The translations under genes and the position numbers were made by a program. A model generated the notes under the pieces. The model was not told the origin of the DNA, did no database searches, and was given only the letters and a program-made list of their open reading frames with translations. Shown here one piece after another: positions 44,031-52,939 of a stretch of DNA of 64,000 bases. Source of the DNA: Candidatus Bathyarchaeia archaeon (lineage in GTDB: Archaea > Thermoproteota > Bathyarchaeia > Bathyarchaeales > Bathycorpusculaceae); assembly GCA_041447175.1 (NCBI GenBank), contig CP166960.1, positions 1,380,519 through 1,444,518 on the forward strand, in the 5' to 3' direction. Numbering within the stretch: the first letter of the stretch is position 1; every line of letters begins with the position of its first letter.

Positions 44031-44909
44031 TTATGCTTTGGGCGTTGCTTCTTCCACGGCGCTGTTTAGGCTGGTCATTTCAGCATTAGCTTTGCGTATC
44101 AAGTCGCCGATGGTGTCTTTTGTGATGATGCCAGCGCTTACTGAAAGCGCAGATGCTCTCTGGAAGGCTCTCTGCAACAGTGGCTGTATCGTCTCCGCGG
44201 TCGGGTAAGCAAGCTCCATGGCTAAGGCAAACGCGTCAGACTGGTTCTGCAAAAGAGTCTGCTTTGTTGCTTCAACGTCAATGCGCAGCTGGTCCTCCAA
44301 CACAATCAAGCCTCCGTCGTAGGCTGCACGCATGGAAAGCCCAGCTTCAACAGCTTTTATACCAAGCTTAGAAAGAACACCAGCAAGACGCTCGTTAATC
44401 TCTTCGCCTTTGCGAACAACAAGCGTATCTTTAGCAACCCAAACACTGCCAGACTCAATTCGGGTGGGCAAACCCACACCGTTAAGTTGGCTGATGATTG
44501 GGCCTGGAGGTTGACCAGTGCTGCCTTCAGGAACAACCACATCCATAGCGGCTATGTCGCCTGCTTTGGCGGTGGTTTTCACTTTGCCTTTTTCTAGCAG
44601 CAAAGCCAGTTTGAATGGGTTAATGTTGGTGAACAAGAGAATGTTGGAGCCTTCGAGGAGGGGCTCAATTTTTTTGATGTCCTCGTTGTCAAGTTTCTCG
44701 ATGGCACGTTTCATCAGCGTGTTTTTCATGACACGCATGTAAACTTGGCCCTGCAGGCTTTTCTTGAATTCCTGAAGCTGGGTTGCACGAACCTTGTTCA
44801 AGCTGGCTATGCCTATGGATTTGTAATCCACGAACCATTTCTTGATTTCTTCAACTTCGCCAGCTTTTTCTTGCATGATCAATTGAGACGGCACATTTTT
44901 CACTCTCAA
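44031..44909 (-). CDS. rpl10: 50S ribosomal protein L10 (P0)
   Basis: Stalk base protein that binds 23S rRNA and carries L12 dimers. 292 residues: rRNA-binding domain (EEIKKWFVDYKSIGIASLNKVRATQLQEFKKSL), the P0 insertion (about 115-190), and L12-binding helices (AMELAYPTAETIQPLLQRAFQRA). It stops at EEATPKA without the acidic GLGALFG-like tail usual in archaeal P0. The start is uncertain: TTG 44909 gives the longest form, GTG 44903 and ATG 44876 are alternatives. Last gene of secE-spt5-L11-L1-L10; L12 is elsewhere. Confidence 0.93.
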   Translation of the reverse strand: MRVKNVPSQLIMQEKAGEVEEIKKWFVDYKSIGIASLNKVRATQLQEFKKSLQGQVYMRVMKNTLMKRAIEKLDNEDIKKIEPLLEGSNILLFTNINPFKLALLLEKGKVKTTAKAGDIAAMDVVVPEGSTGQPPGPIISQLNGVGLPTRIESGSVWVAKDTLVVRKGEEINERLAGVLSKLGIKAVEAGLSMRAAYDGGLIVLEDQLRIDVEATKQTLLQNQSDAFALAMELAYPTAETIQPLLQRAFQRASALSVSAGIITKDTIGDLIRKANAEMTSLNSAVEEATPKA

Positions 44910-44910
44910 G

Positions 44911-45561
44911 TTAAGGTTTAATCTCTATGGGAGTTCCCATGGAAGTTTTCACGAAAGCAACGTCAACGTTTTTCAACCCACGCTTTAGCTTGCCTTCCAA
45001 AACACGAAGAACAGCCAAAATGTTATCCGCTAATTCTTCGTCGGATTGGTTTTGGGTTCCAACGCGTGTTTGGATAACGGGTTGATTACGCATACGCACC
45101 ACGATAGTTTTGCGATGCTTGGCAATCAAAGCTTCAACATCCGCGTTTGGCGGGACAGGAACAGGCATTTTTCCCCGTGGACCCAGAACAGGACCCAAAG
45201 TTCTGCCCACCATAGGCATCAAGGAGGCTTCAGAAATGAAAACATCATAAGTAGTGGCGATTTTGCGCAGTTCCTTCTTTTTACCCACCAACTCTTCAAG
45301 GTCAGCGCGTTCAATGACGCTGTCAGCGTTTGCGCGCCTTGCTTTGAGGGCTAATTCGCCCGTGGCAACAACAAAGACCTTGTTGGGTTTCGCGGTTGGG
45401 TTGGGAAGCTCAATAACTTCGGTGATTTTGCCTTCAGGAGCCTTCATGTCAATTTCTTTGATGTCGAGAATTAACTCTACAGTCTGGTTGAATTTCTTCT
45501 GCCCAGCTTTCTCTTTTGCCTCTTTCACAGCATTTAACAGGGTTTTCTTATCTAAGGGCAT
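44911..45561 (-). CDS. rpl1: 50S ribosomal protein L1
   Basis: 216 residues with the L1 signature MPMVGRTLGPVLGPRGKMPVP and the rRNA-binding N-terminus FNQTVELILDIKEIDMK. Besides its ribosomal role, archaeal L1 can repress its own operon by binding mRNA; I did not identify such a site here. ATG 45561 (MPLDKK). Stop one base before the longest L10 start. Confidence 0.96.
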   Translation of the reverse strand: MPLDKKTLLNAVKEAKEKAGQKKFNQTVELILDIKEIDMKAPEGKITEVIELPNPTAKPNKVFVVATGELALKARRANADSVIERADLEELVGKKKELRKIATTYDVFISEASLMPMVGRTLGPVLGPRGKMPVPVPPNADVEALIAKHRKTIVVRMRNQPVIQTRVGTQNQSDEELADNILAVLRVLEGKLKRGLKNVDVAFVKTSMGTPIEIKP

Positions 45562-45615
45562 TTTGAAGCCTCGTGACAAAGTGGATTAGTGTGGAATTAT
45601 AAATATATTCGCTTA

Positions 45616-46107
45616 TCATTCGTTGCTGCTGAATATATCATCGTACGTTCCTTGGTCAACTTCTTTCTGTGCTTCCCGGGGGTCTTTGCCTTCAACAGTA
45701 ACGCCTACGCTTACACAGGTACCCATGACTTCTTTGGCGGCGCCTTTAAGGGTTGATGCGAGCAGTTCAGGACGCTTGATTTTGGCTATGCGCACAATTT
45801 GCTCAACACTTATGTCGCCGACTTTGGCGGAATTGGGTGTACCAGAACCTTTTTCGATTTTCAACTCAGACACAAGCAACGCTGAGCTTGTGGGGACACC
45901 AACGGTAACATCGAAGGTTTTGTCTTCGGGGTTGACGGATATCTTGACGGGAACTTTCATACCAGCGTAATCTTTGGTCAATTCGTTAATTTTTGTGACA
46001 ACGGCCATGATGTTTAAGCCTAATGGACCTAGTGCAGGACCTAATGGTGGTCCAGCGGTTGCTTGTCCACCAGCGACAAGCAATTCAACAGTTTTATTTT
46101 CGACCAT
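45616..46107 (-). CDS. rpl11: 50S ribosomal protein L11
   Basis: 163 residues: N-terminal VELLVAGGQATAGPPLGPALGPLGLNI and C-terminal rRNA-binding domain with IVRIAKIKRPELLASTLKGAAKEVMGTC. The start ATG overlaps the stop of spt5 by one base, implying coupled translation. Confidence 0.97.
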   Translation of the reverse strand: MVENKTVELLVAGGQATAGPPLGPALGPLGLNIMAVVTKINELTKDYAGMKVPVKISVNPEDKTFDVTVGVPTSSALLVSELKIEKGSGTPNSAKVGDISVEQIVRIAKIKRPELLASTLKGAAKEVMGTCVSVGVTVEGKDPREAQKEVDQGTYDDIFSSNE

Positions 46108-46589
46108 TATTCTTCACTTCTCTTTCCTTTTTCAATCAACTTTACGTAATCTGAGTGAACTGTGATAGGCAAGGTGAATGTCGCTTCCAACAGTTCCAGA
46201 GTTACTTCACCTTTGGATTTGTCGATACGGGTGATTTTTGCACGCATACCCTTAAAGGGTCCACCAGTAATTTCGACCACGTCGTCTTCGCCAAGGTCTT
46301 CTATGACGGGTTTGCGGACGATGTAGCGTTCAATCTCGTTGAAGCTGACTAACCCGGGGATTCTGCTCCGCACGTGCCTCACACCTGCGATTGCTTCTTC
46401 TACAAGGTGTGGACCATCAGCTTCGATGAAAACGTAACCTTTCAATGTGTCAGGAACAAGGATGGATTTTATGGGAATTTTTTCCATTTCGATTTTGGCA
46501 GCCAAAAGCCGAGCTACATTTCGTTCTTGCCCTGTTGTTGTTTTAACAGCGAAAATTTTGGTTTGAAATTGTTCCTCTTTTTTTTCCAT
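46107..46589 (-). CDS. spt5: transcription elongation factor Spt5 (NusG homologue)
   Basis: 160 residues: NGN domain (IFAVKTTTGQERNVARLLAAK ... GYVFIEADG) and a KOW domain (DDVVEITGGPFKGMRAKITRIDKSKGEVTLEL). It binds RNA polymerase clamp and supports processivity. Starts 13 bp after the secE stop. Confidence 0.96.
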   Translation of the reverse strand: MEKKEEQFQTKIFAVKTTTGQERNVARLLAAKIEMEKIPIKSILVPDTLKGYVFIEADGPHLVEEAIAGVRHVRSRIPGLVSFNEIERYIVRKPVIEDLGEDDVVEITGGPFKGMRAKITRIDKSKGEVTLELLEATFTLPITVHSDYVKLIEKGKRSEE

Positions 46590-46602
46590 GAAGATTTTGC
46601 CT

Positions 46603-46776
46603 CTACGCTGCGCCAGGTATTGCCGTGGCGATGAGTTTTATGACGAAACCTATCAAGCCGACTGCACCCATGCCTAGGACCGTGATTTTTATGGATAGCC
46701 ACAGCTCGTCTCTGTCGGGTTTTTGAGACAGCTTTAAAGTCCTACCTGCTTGTTGTAGCCATGAACGGATTCCCAT
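46603..46776 (-). CDS. secE: protein translocase SecE/Sec61-gamma subunit
   Basis: 57 residues, too short for most gene callers. One amphipathic helix (TLKLSQKPDRDELWLSIKIT) and one membrane helix (about 29-52, VLGMGAVGLIGFVIKLI), the standard SecE plan. Lies directly before spt5, the conserved archaeal order. Forms the Sec channel that must export the propeller proteins. Confidence 0.93.
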   Translation of the reverse strand: MGIRSWLQQAGRTLKLSQKPDRDELWLSIKITVLGMGAVGLIGFVIKLIATAIPGAA

Positions 46777-46931
46777 ATTGACCGCACACTCAAGATTTCA
46801 CTTAGCCATAATAAACGTTACGCAAAAACTTTTCGGCATTTGCGAAACCTCTTAACATAGCAAAAGCAAAGGGTGAAGACAGCTCCGCGTAGTTGTTTGT
46901 ATGAAAACAAAAAAGAAGAGGGGTAGCTGGG

Positions 46932-49607
46932 CTACTTTCTTCGCTTAAGAACAACCGCTGCTGCAATGACAGCAATTGCGACAATGGCTGCAGCTACTGC
47001 GACGTAGGTCATTGTTGGTGTAGTGCTGGTGGGTTGTGGTGCTTCGCTTGGAGAGGTGGAAGGCATGGGCGGGGTGGTTGTTGGTGGTGCAGACGTAGGT
47101 GAGGTGGTTGGTTGGGTTGGGGGCGGTATGGAAGCAGAGGGGGCTTCAGTCACCAGCAAGTAGGTGGTTGCTTCGGAACCCCAGTATGATTCGGTGCCTT
47201 CAAAGGTGGCGGTGATTATGTACATTCCGGGCACTGGTGGGTCGTAGGGTATTCCGTACATGCCGTTTGCGTTGCTAATGGTTGTGCCGACTTCTTGGGT
47301 GTTACCGTTCGGGTCACAGGCGGTTAAGTGCACGGTTACTCCTGTTGCGTCGGTGGGTTTTGGTTTCTGCATGTAAATGTACTGCATCCATGAACTCATG
47401 TTTTCGTCAGAAACAGCAGGAACCATGTTGAACTCGCCGCTCTGCACCTTTTCTTGGGCTCCAGCGGACTTGTCTGTTACGGTTCCCTGGATTAGCACGG
47501 GTGTTCCCATAGGTACGGCTGTGTCTGGCGCTGAAACGGTCACTTCGCTTGGTCCCTTACCGACAACGTAAACTTGTCCGTCATAGGTGTTTAAGTAAGC
47601 TAGATAACCATCTGCAATTGCTCCAAGGCGGCTGTAGAAGCTTGTTGAGGCGGCAAATCCGGGCAGTGTCCAAAGTTCTTCACCAGTTGTGGCGTTGAGG
47701 CAGCGTATCGAAGCGCCCTTGTAGATGGGCATGTTGACTGAGTGCTCTTGGGTAAAAGTGTAGACTTTGCCGTCTGCAAAAGCACCAAGGAACGTTGGGT
47801 AGTATCCCCAGATGGTTTCGGTGCCGCTAAATGTGCTGTTGCCTTCGCCACCGTTACCGTACGTCCAGAGCAGGTTGCCGTTTGTGACATCGTAGCAGTA
47901 GACGAGCCCGTTAAAACCGCCAACGTAAAGTTTGCCTTGGTAAAGCGAGTGTGAGGAACCTGCAGCGCCGCCGCGGCTGTCATAATATGTGTAGTCGCGC
48001 AGGTTATCGCCGACTGGCCCCCAAAGTTTGTCTCCATTGTCTAAGCAGTAGCCTGACCACTGCATTGTTTCTTTGTCAAGGGTTGTGAAGACGCGGTTGA
48101 CCGGGTCAACTTGGGCGAGAAATCGGGTTATGTTGCCATCGGGTGCATCGTAATCTTTGCTCCACAGAACTTGGCCTCTTGTGAGGGGGTCAAGGCTTAT
48201 AGCAAACACGGTGTAGGGGATTGTGCCGAAAGCTGCGTTTCCTCCAAAAGCCTGCATCGGAGTGTTACAGAGCAACAAGTCGTCAGGTGAAACGTAGGTT
48301 ATGCTTGACCCTGAAGGTACAGAGGCGGGCAGGGTTACATTCCAAGAGTACGCTTGGCTTGCGTCAATGGTTTTTCCGACTGGTCGCCACTGGAAGTAGT
48401 TGGTGCTGGAGTAATCAGCGGAGTCTTGAGAGTTCGTCGAACCATGAGCGGCGGTGTTGTTCCATAAAGCCAGCCACTTGTTATTGCTGTCAAATATGTA
48501 TCTGGTTATTTCGCCTGTTGCGCCATAGATGTTGGTTCCTGAAGGCACGCCAGTTAGCGTGTAAATCCAGCTTCCAGTCAGAGAATCGTAAGCTTCCCAT
48601 GTGGTTCCGCTGGTTCGCCATAGAATACCCGTTGGTAGTACACCGTGCTGGTTAATTGACTCGTAATCGTAGATTTGACCAAAAGCAGGAAGGGAACTTG
48701 TCCAATTCTGCCACCAAAGCTCTTCACCAGTCAGCAAATCAACACAGACGTAGCCGCCGCCAGTTTTAGCGTTGCTCAAAGGAAGGTCATAGTAGAGTCT
48801 TCCGTTGATAATCATTGGATTGTTAAACCGCATCTCATACGAATCACCTTGATAGTATGCTTCGCCAGGATAGGTTCCTCCGACGATTCCGCCATCTTGC
48901 AGGGGCTTAGTCCACATTATGTGTGCACTGTTAGGGGCAATGCCGTCAGGTTGGATGTTGTAGGTTACGCTTGGTTCTCCGCCGAGCCAGTTTGAGGCTA
49001 TCTTTGCCCATTCAGTGTTTTGTCCTTCAATGGGTCGTGTCCAGTAGCCAGTGGGTAACGGGTAGTCAGGCAACTGTGTTATGGGGTCTTCTTGGACTGT
49101 GAGGGTGGTTGTTGCACTGCTGGGTAAAAAGTTGTCACCTATAAAGTCCCATAAAGCAGGGTTCACAGAGATTATTCCTGTAGGACCATACATTGAGGGC
49201 ACTTGACCGGGGAAGGTGAAAGTGAACGTGTAGAGGCCAACTTGGTCAGGGGTGTATGCGCTGTAACCGCCACCAATGGGGTCTGAGGTGAAGGGCCCAA
49301 GGATTTCTTTAGAGCCATCGGGTTTTGAAACTTCCACTTCCAAGTCGCGCCATCGGTCGCCTCCTGTTCCTCCTGAGCCTGGGGGTACCCAGTTGAGCCA
49401 GAAGATAACTGAGGCGGTTTGTCCGACACCAACGCGGTCGGGTGTGGTTACAATGTAAGCGTAGGTTGGAATGTCGATTGGCGGGGTGTGTGCAGTTGCG
49501 GTAGGCGTTATGGATGCAAGAGTAGAGAAGGCAAGCAGCAGTATCAGGGCGAGTGTAGTCAGAAGCGTTGTTAAGTTTTTCTTGCTTGTTTTGTTTATAA
49601 TATTCAC
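46932..49607 (-). CDS. secreted PQQ-like beta-propeller surface protein (propeller 5)
   Basis: 891 residues: signal peptide (about 1-38), Ig-like domain (YAYIVTTPDRVGVGQTASVIFW), motif TGYWTRPIEGQNTEW, propeller with LNATTGEELWTL and YDVTNGNLLWTY repeats, second Ig-like domain (GMYIITATFEGTESYWGSEATT) with the MSSWMQYIYMQKPKPTDATGV insertion, Pro/Thr linker, anchor helix, KRRK. Start GTG 49607 after TAGGAGAG. Unlike propellers 1-4 it has neither the GTCGGT operator upstream nor a structured element downstream. Confidence 0.9.
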   Translation of the reverse strand: MNIINKTSKKNLTTLLTTLALILLLAFSTLASITPTATAHTPPIDIPTYAYIVTTPDRVGVGQTASVIFWLNWVPPGSGGTGGDRWRDLEVEVSKPDGSKEILGPFTSDPIGGGYSAYTPDQVGLYTFTFTFPGQVPSMYGPTGIISVNPALWDFIGDNFLPSSATTTLTVQEDPITQLPDYPLPTGYWTRPIEGQNTEWAKIASNWLGGEPSVTYNIQPDGIAPNSAHIMWTKPLQDGGIVGGTYPGEAYYQGDSYEMRFNNPMIINGRLYYDLPLSNAKTGGGYVCVDLLTGEELWWQNWTSSLPAFGQIYDYESINQHGVLPTGILWRTSGTTWEAYDSLTGSWIYTLTGVPSGTNIYGATGEITRYIFDSNNKWLALWNNTAAHGSTNSQDSADYSSTNYFQWRPVGKTIDASQAYSWNVTLPASVPSGSSITYVSPDDLLLCNTPMQAFGGNAAFGTIPYTVFAISLDPLTRGQVLWSKDYDAPDGNITRFLAQVDPVNRVFTTLDKETMQWSGYCLDNGDKLWGPVGDNLRDYTYYDSRGGAAGSSHSLYQGKLYVGGFNGLVYCYDVTNGNLLWTYGNGGEGNSTFSGTETIWGYYPTFLGAFADGKVYTFTQEHSVNMPIYKGASIRCLNATTGEELWTLPGFAASTSFYSRLGAIADGYLAYLNTYDGQVYVVGKGPSEVTVSAPDTAVPMGTPVLIQGTVTDKSAGAQEKVQSGEFNMVPAVSDENMSSWMQYIYMQKPKPTDATGVTVHLTACDPNGNTQEVGTTISNANGMYGIPYDPPVPGMYIITATFEGTESYWGSEATTYLLVTEAPSASIPPPTQPTTSPTSAPPTTTPPMPSTSPSEAPQPTSTTPTMTYVAVAAAIVAIAVIAAAVVLKRRK

Positions 49608-49654
49608 TTTTTTTTCTCTCCTAATTGGGTACTCGCCACATACATGGGGTTTGG

Positions 49655-49687
49655 TTATAAGGTTTAGTAAGTGGTGTGCCTACCCAC
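49655..49687 (-). promoter_or_regulatory. promoter of propeller 5
   Basis: On the minus strand a TATA-like CTTATAACC (about 49654-49662) is preceded by GTGGGTAGGCACACCAC (49671-49687). The latter shares GGTAGGCA with the palindrome before TrmB 3, which may indicate a common regulator acting from upstream of TATA. Confidence 0.35.
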
Positions 49688-49725
49688 AGAATTAAACGCC
49701 ACCAAATAAGCCCCTTGAAAAGTTG

Positions 49726-50550
49726 TTAGACTTTGCTTATTGTGAGCCCTAATTCTGAGAGGTCGGCTAAAAGGTTTGGTTTATCTTCGCTTTTGATGCC
49801 TTTCCAATCCAGCACCACACCAGTAACCTGTCCAGAGGTTTTTGTTACGCATTCCTGGAGCATCTGCAAATCCACTTCAGGAACAGCATATTTGGGAATC
49901 ATGTGCCCAAAAACAGCTTCTCCGCATAAAGCCATCTGGGTAAATTTTCGGTTGTAGTGAGTTCCGCCGACGCCTAAAACTGCCGTTTGCCCCGAATTTC
50001 CATAGTTAGCGATGACTTCCCATGCGGCTTGCGCAACTGCTTGAGCCGCGTTTTGGTCTTGCCACTGTTTCTCGCAACTGCCAAGTTCAACAAACATCGT
50101 AGGAACATCCAGCGAGGGACCATGATGGGTGGCTTCATAGGAAACTTGATAATCAAGACTGCGCTCAACTTTTAGGCGATTTAGGGCTTTAAGAGCATCA
50201 GCCATGGCGTTAGCAGGACAAACCGAGACGCAGCGGGGCAATCCACCAAATTCTGCGTTTCCAAAGTTTCCCGGAGTGTGAACGGTTAAGGTGGGGGTTT
50301 CGCTTTTGCTGCTGTGCCGCGAGACAAAAACCATCAGTTCAGCATCGGGGAAGTCTTGGGGAAGGTTTTGGGCATCAATTGATTCTTGTTCGAGGGTAAT
50401 GTAGGTTACTTGTTTTCCGTTAATTTCTGCCGTATAAACTGGGTTTTGTTGGTAAGTTTGGCTGGTTTGATGAAAGGGGTGCTGCTGGAGGAGGTGGGTG
50501 GCTATGTTTTTGCCTGCGAGGTCTTGGTTGGAGTGGACGAGCAGAATCAT
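49726..50550 (-). CDS. dtdA: D-aminoacyl-tRNA deacylase (archaeal type)
   Basis: Removes D-amino acids wrongly attached to tRNA. 274 residues with the family signature VSRHSSKSETPTLTVHTPGNFG, the block YEATHHGPSLDVPTMFVELGS, and GVGGTHYNRKFT. Divergent from the transcarbamylase gene, about 100 bp apart. Confidence 0.94.
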   Translation of the reverse strand: MILLVHSNQDLAGKNIATHLLQQHPFHQTSQTYQQNPVYTAEINGKQVTYITLEQESIDAQNLPQDFPDAELMVFVSRHSSKSETPTLTVHTPGNFGNAEFGGLPRCVSVCPANAMADALKALNRLKVERSLDYQVSYEATHHGPSLDVPTMFVELGSCEKQWQDQNAAQAVAQAAWEVIANYGNSGQTAVLGVGGTHYNRKFTQMALCGEAVFGHMIPKYAVPEVDLQMLQECVTKTSGQVTGVVLDWKGIKSEDKPNLLADLSELGLTISKV

Positions 50551-50651
50551 GAGTGTACACTTTGAGTATTGAGTGGTGTGTTTGGAGAAAAATGTTTCCC
50601 GTAAAGCTTAATTGGCAAGCTTCTTTCCCCTTTCTCTAAGAGGCGCTAAAC

Positions 50652-51560
50652 GTGCATTTGATGAACTTCAAAGAACTCTCCAGCCAAGAACTCAACAGAT
50701 TAGTTGACCAAGCCATCGAAATCAAACACAACCCCCAAAAATTCGAGCAAGTCCTACAGCACAAGTCGTTGGCTTTGATTTTTCAGAAAACCAGCACCAG
50801 AACCCGAGTTTCCTTTGAAGTTGCCATGACCCAGCTGGGCGGCCACGCGTTGTTCATTGACTGGCGAACCACCAACTTCGCGTTGGCAGACCTTGGCGAC
50901 GAAGTGCAGTACCTTTCACGTAATGTTGATGGCATCATGGCACGTTTGCTCTATAACGCGGATTTGCAGAAGATGATGCATGCATCTCAGGTTCCAGTGG
51001 TCAACGGTTGCGACGAGATGTATCATCCGAGCCAGTGTCTTGCGGATTTAATCACAATTAAAGAAAACCACGGCTCTCTGGAGGGGGCAAAGCTGGTGTA
51101 TGTTGGCGTCCACAATAACGTCTGTAACTCTCTGATTGAGGGTTGCACAAAGACAGGTGTGCAGTTGACGACGGTTACACCGATTTTTAATGAGGCATCA
51201 CGGGATCAAGCCTTGCTGGATGAAGCAGAGAAAACTGGGCTGTGGAGGTGCAGTTTGGATTTGAGGGAGGCGGTTGCGGATGCAGATTTTGTTTACACGG
51301 ACACTTGGGTGGACATGGAGTTCTTCACGGACCCTAAATTTGATGCGGAAAAAGAGAATCGGCTCAAACAGATGATGCCCTATCAAATCAACGCAGAATT
51401 ACTCAAAGAGAGCAAGGTCCATGTGATGCATGACATGCCCATTCACAGAGGATACGAAATCACTGCGGAAGCTATCGAAAATCCCAACGCGGTGATTTAT
51501 GAGCAGGCTGAGAACAGGCTTTACTCAGCCAAAGCCATTCTGCTCAAACTGCTAAAATAG
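50652..51560 (+). CDS. ornithine-carbamoyltransferase-like transcarbamylase with altered substrate motif
   Basis: 302 residues. The carbamoyl-phosphate site is normal: FQKTSTRTRVSFE (STRTR 48-52) and YHPSQCLADL (125-128). The amino-acid side is not: the ornithine motif DxxxSMG reads TDTWVDMEFF (217-225), and HCLP reads HDMP (260-263). A typical ArgF would keep the Ser-Met-Gly and the Cys. It may use another amine acceptor or an acetylated/succinylated ornithine; the name argF is therefore withheld. No other arginine genes are nearby. Start GTG 50652 after AGAGG; ATG 50661 possible. Confidence 0.85.
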   Translation: MHLMNFKELSSQELNRLVDQAIEIKHNPQKFEQVLQHKSLALIFQKTSTRTRVSFEVAMTQLGGHALFIDWRTTNFALADLGDEVQYLSRNVDGIMARLLYNADLQKMMHASQVPVVNGCDEMYHPSQCLADLITIKENHGSLEGAKLVYVGVHNNVCNSLIEGCTKTGVQLTTVTPIFNEASRDQALLDEAEKTGLWRCSLDLREAVADADFVYTDTWVDMEFFTDPKFDAEKENRLKQMMPYQINAELLKESKVHVMHDMPIHRGYEITAEAIENPNAVIYEQAENRLYSAKAILLKLLK

Positions 51561-51695
51561 CAACGTTCCCTTAATCTAAAGTTTTTTCTACTTCACAATA
51601 ATTTCTGTGCAGGTGTTCTATGTTTTTTTAGGTTTGAGCGGGGGTGGCAAACTTTAAAGGGGCTCAAGGGGAGTGATTCCTTGAGGTAAAGCCTC

Positions 51696-52262
51696 ATGAA
51701 GGCAGTTATTTTAAATGGCGCAAGAGAAGGCGACGCCAAAGTGAACCTGACCGCTGAGGTAGCCGCTTTCGTGCTAAGCAGCCACGACGTTGAAGTTTTC
51801 AATCTCAGCCAAATCCCCATTGCTCACTGTCTGGGCTGTTTTGGCTGCTGGATCAGAACCCCCGACCAATGCGTCATCAACGACGCCGCCCGGAACATAG
51901 CCAAGAAACTCGAGTTGACCGACCTCAAAGTATTTGTCACCCCCATAGTTTTCGGAGGCTACTCCTACCAACTCAAAAAAATGTTGGACCGCCAGATATG
52001 CGGGATTTTACCGTTCTTCACCAAAATCAACGGGGAAATTCACCACGGAGCACGCTACGAACACAACGCCAACGTTGTCGGTTTGGGGGTTTTGCCTAAA
52101 CCCGATGAGGAAAGCGAGAAGATTTTCCAAACGCTGCTTAACCGAAACGCCATTAACATGCATGCCCCAGCCCACAGCGCCAAAATTGTATACAACACTG
52201 ACGATGCCTCTGCCATTGAGCAGAAAACCAGAGAAACCTTCGCCGAGGTGGGAGCCAAATGA
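51696..52262 (+). CDS. flavodoxin-fold NAD(P)H-dependent oxidoreductase with Cys cluster
   Basis: 188 residues: KAVILNGAREGDAKVN at the FMN phosphate site, then HCLGCFGCWIRTPDQCVIND, a Cys motif typical of iron-sulphur or thiol-active flavoproteins (C...C..C.......C), and VFVTPIVFGGYSYQLKKMLDR. Its stop overlaps the start of the next gene by 4 bp (ATGA), so translation is coupled. Likely a redox protein; electron partner unknown. Confidence 0.83.
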   Translation: MKAVILNGAREGDAKVNLTAEVAAFVLSSHDVEVFNLSQIPIAHCLGCFGCWIRTPDQCVINDAARNIAKKLELTDLKVFVTPIVFGGYSYQLKKMLDRQICGILPFFTKINGEIHHGARYEHNANVVGLGVLPKPDEESEKIFQTLLNRNAINMHAPAHSAKIVYNTDDASAIEQKTRETFAEVGAK

Positions 52263-52936
52263 GCCAGTTGAAGCAGCGGGCACTTTTACTTGTGGGTAGC
52301 CCACGCGGCTTCAAGAGCACCTCAGCATCGATAGGCACATACCTTATGGATAAGCTTAGCGCAGGGTTCGAAGTTGAGAGAATTCACATCCAAGCGGCGA
52401 TACGTTCACAAGCTTCCCAAGGGGATATGCTTCAAAAAGCCACCGGCAGCAACTTGCTGATTTTGGCTTTTCCATTGTATGTTGACTGTCTCCCTGCGCC
52501 CGTCATTGCCGAGTTAGAACTCTTGGCAGACCAACGAAAAAACGCAGAAACGCCGAAAAATCAACGACTCGTAGCCATAGTTAACTGCGGGTTTCCTGAA
52601 GCCAGCCAAAACAACACCGCTTTAGCCATCTGCCGACGTTTCGCTTCTGAAACAGGAATCGAATGGGCAGGTGGGTTGAGTCTGGGCGGAGGCGGAGCAA
52701 TTTCTGGAACCAAGCTGGAAGATGCAGGGTTTGTGGCACAAAACGCACGGAAAGCGGTAGGTTTGGCGGCAGAAGACCTGCTTGAGGGCAGGGCAATTTC
52801 GTCTGAGGCAGTTGATTTGATGGCAAAGATGCAAATTCCGAAATGGCTGTATCTCTTTCTGGGAAACCGAGGCTGGAAAAAGATGGCAAAGAAATACGGT
52901 TGTCAAGATAAACTCTACAACCGACAGCAACAATAG
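52259..52936 (+). CDS. flavodoxin-fold NAD(P)H oxidoreductase, second of a coupled pair
   Basis: 225 residues: LLLVGSPRGFKSTSASIGTYL for FMN binding, LLILAFPLYVDCLPAPVIAELELL, and VNCGFPEASQNNTALAIC. A basic C-terminal part (about 185-225) resembles the extension of related NAD(P)H dehydrogenases in archaea. The 4-bp overlap with the upstream flavoprotein suggests the two form one unit. Confidence 0.83.
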   Translation: MSQLKQRALLLVGSPRGFKSTSASIGTYLMDKLSAGFEVERIHIQAAIRSQASQGDMLQKATGSNLLILAFPLYVDCLPAPVIAELELLADQRKNAETPKNQRLVAIVNCGFPEASQNNTALAICRRFASETGIEWAGGLSLGGGGAISGTKLEDAGFVAQNARKAVGLAAEDLLEGRAISSEAVDLMAKMQIPKWLYLFLGNRGWKKMAKKYGCQDKLYNRQQQ

Positions 52937-52939
52937 CAG

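Noticed and set aside
43790-44089. 99-codon plus-strand frame before L10
   Set aside because: Very Lys/Asn-rich, no SD, overlaps the L10 C-terminus on the other strand; looks like A-rich intergenic DNA.
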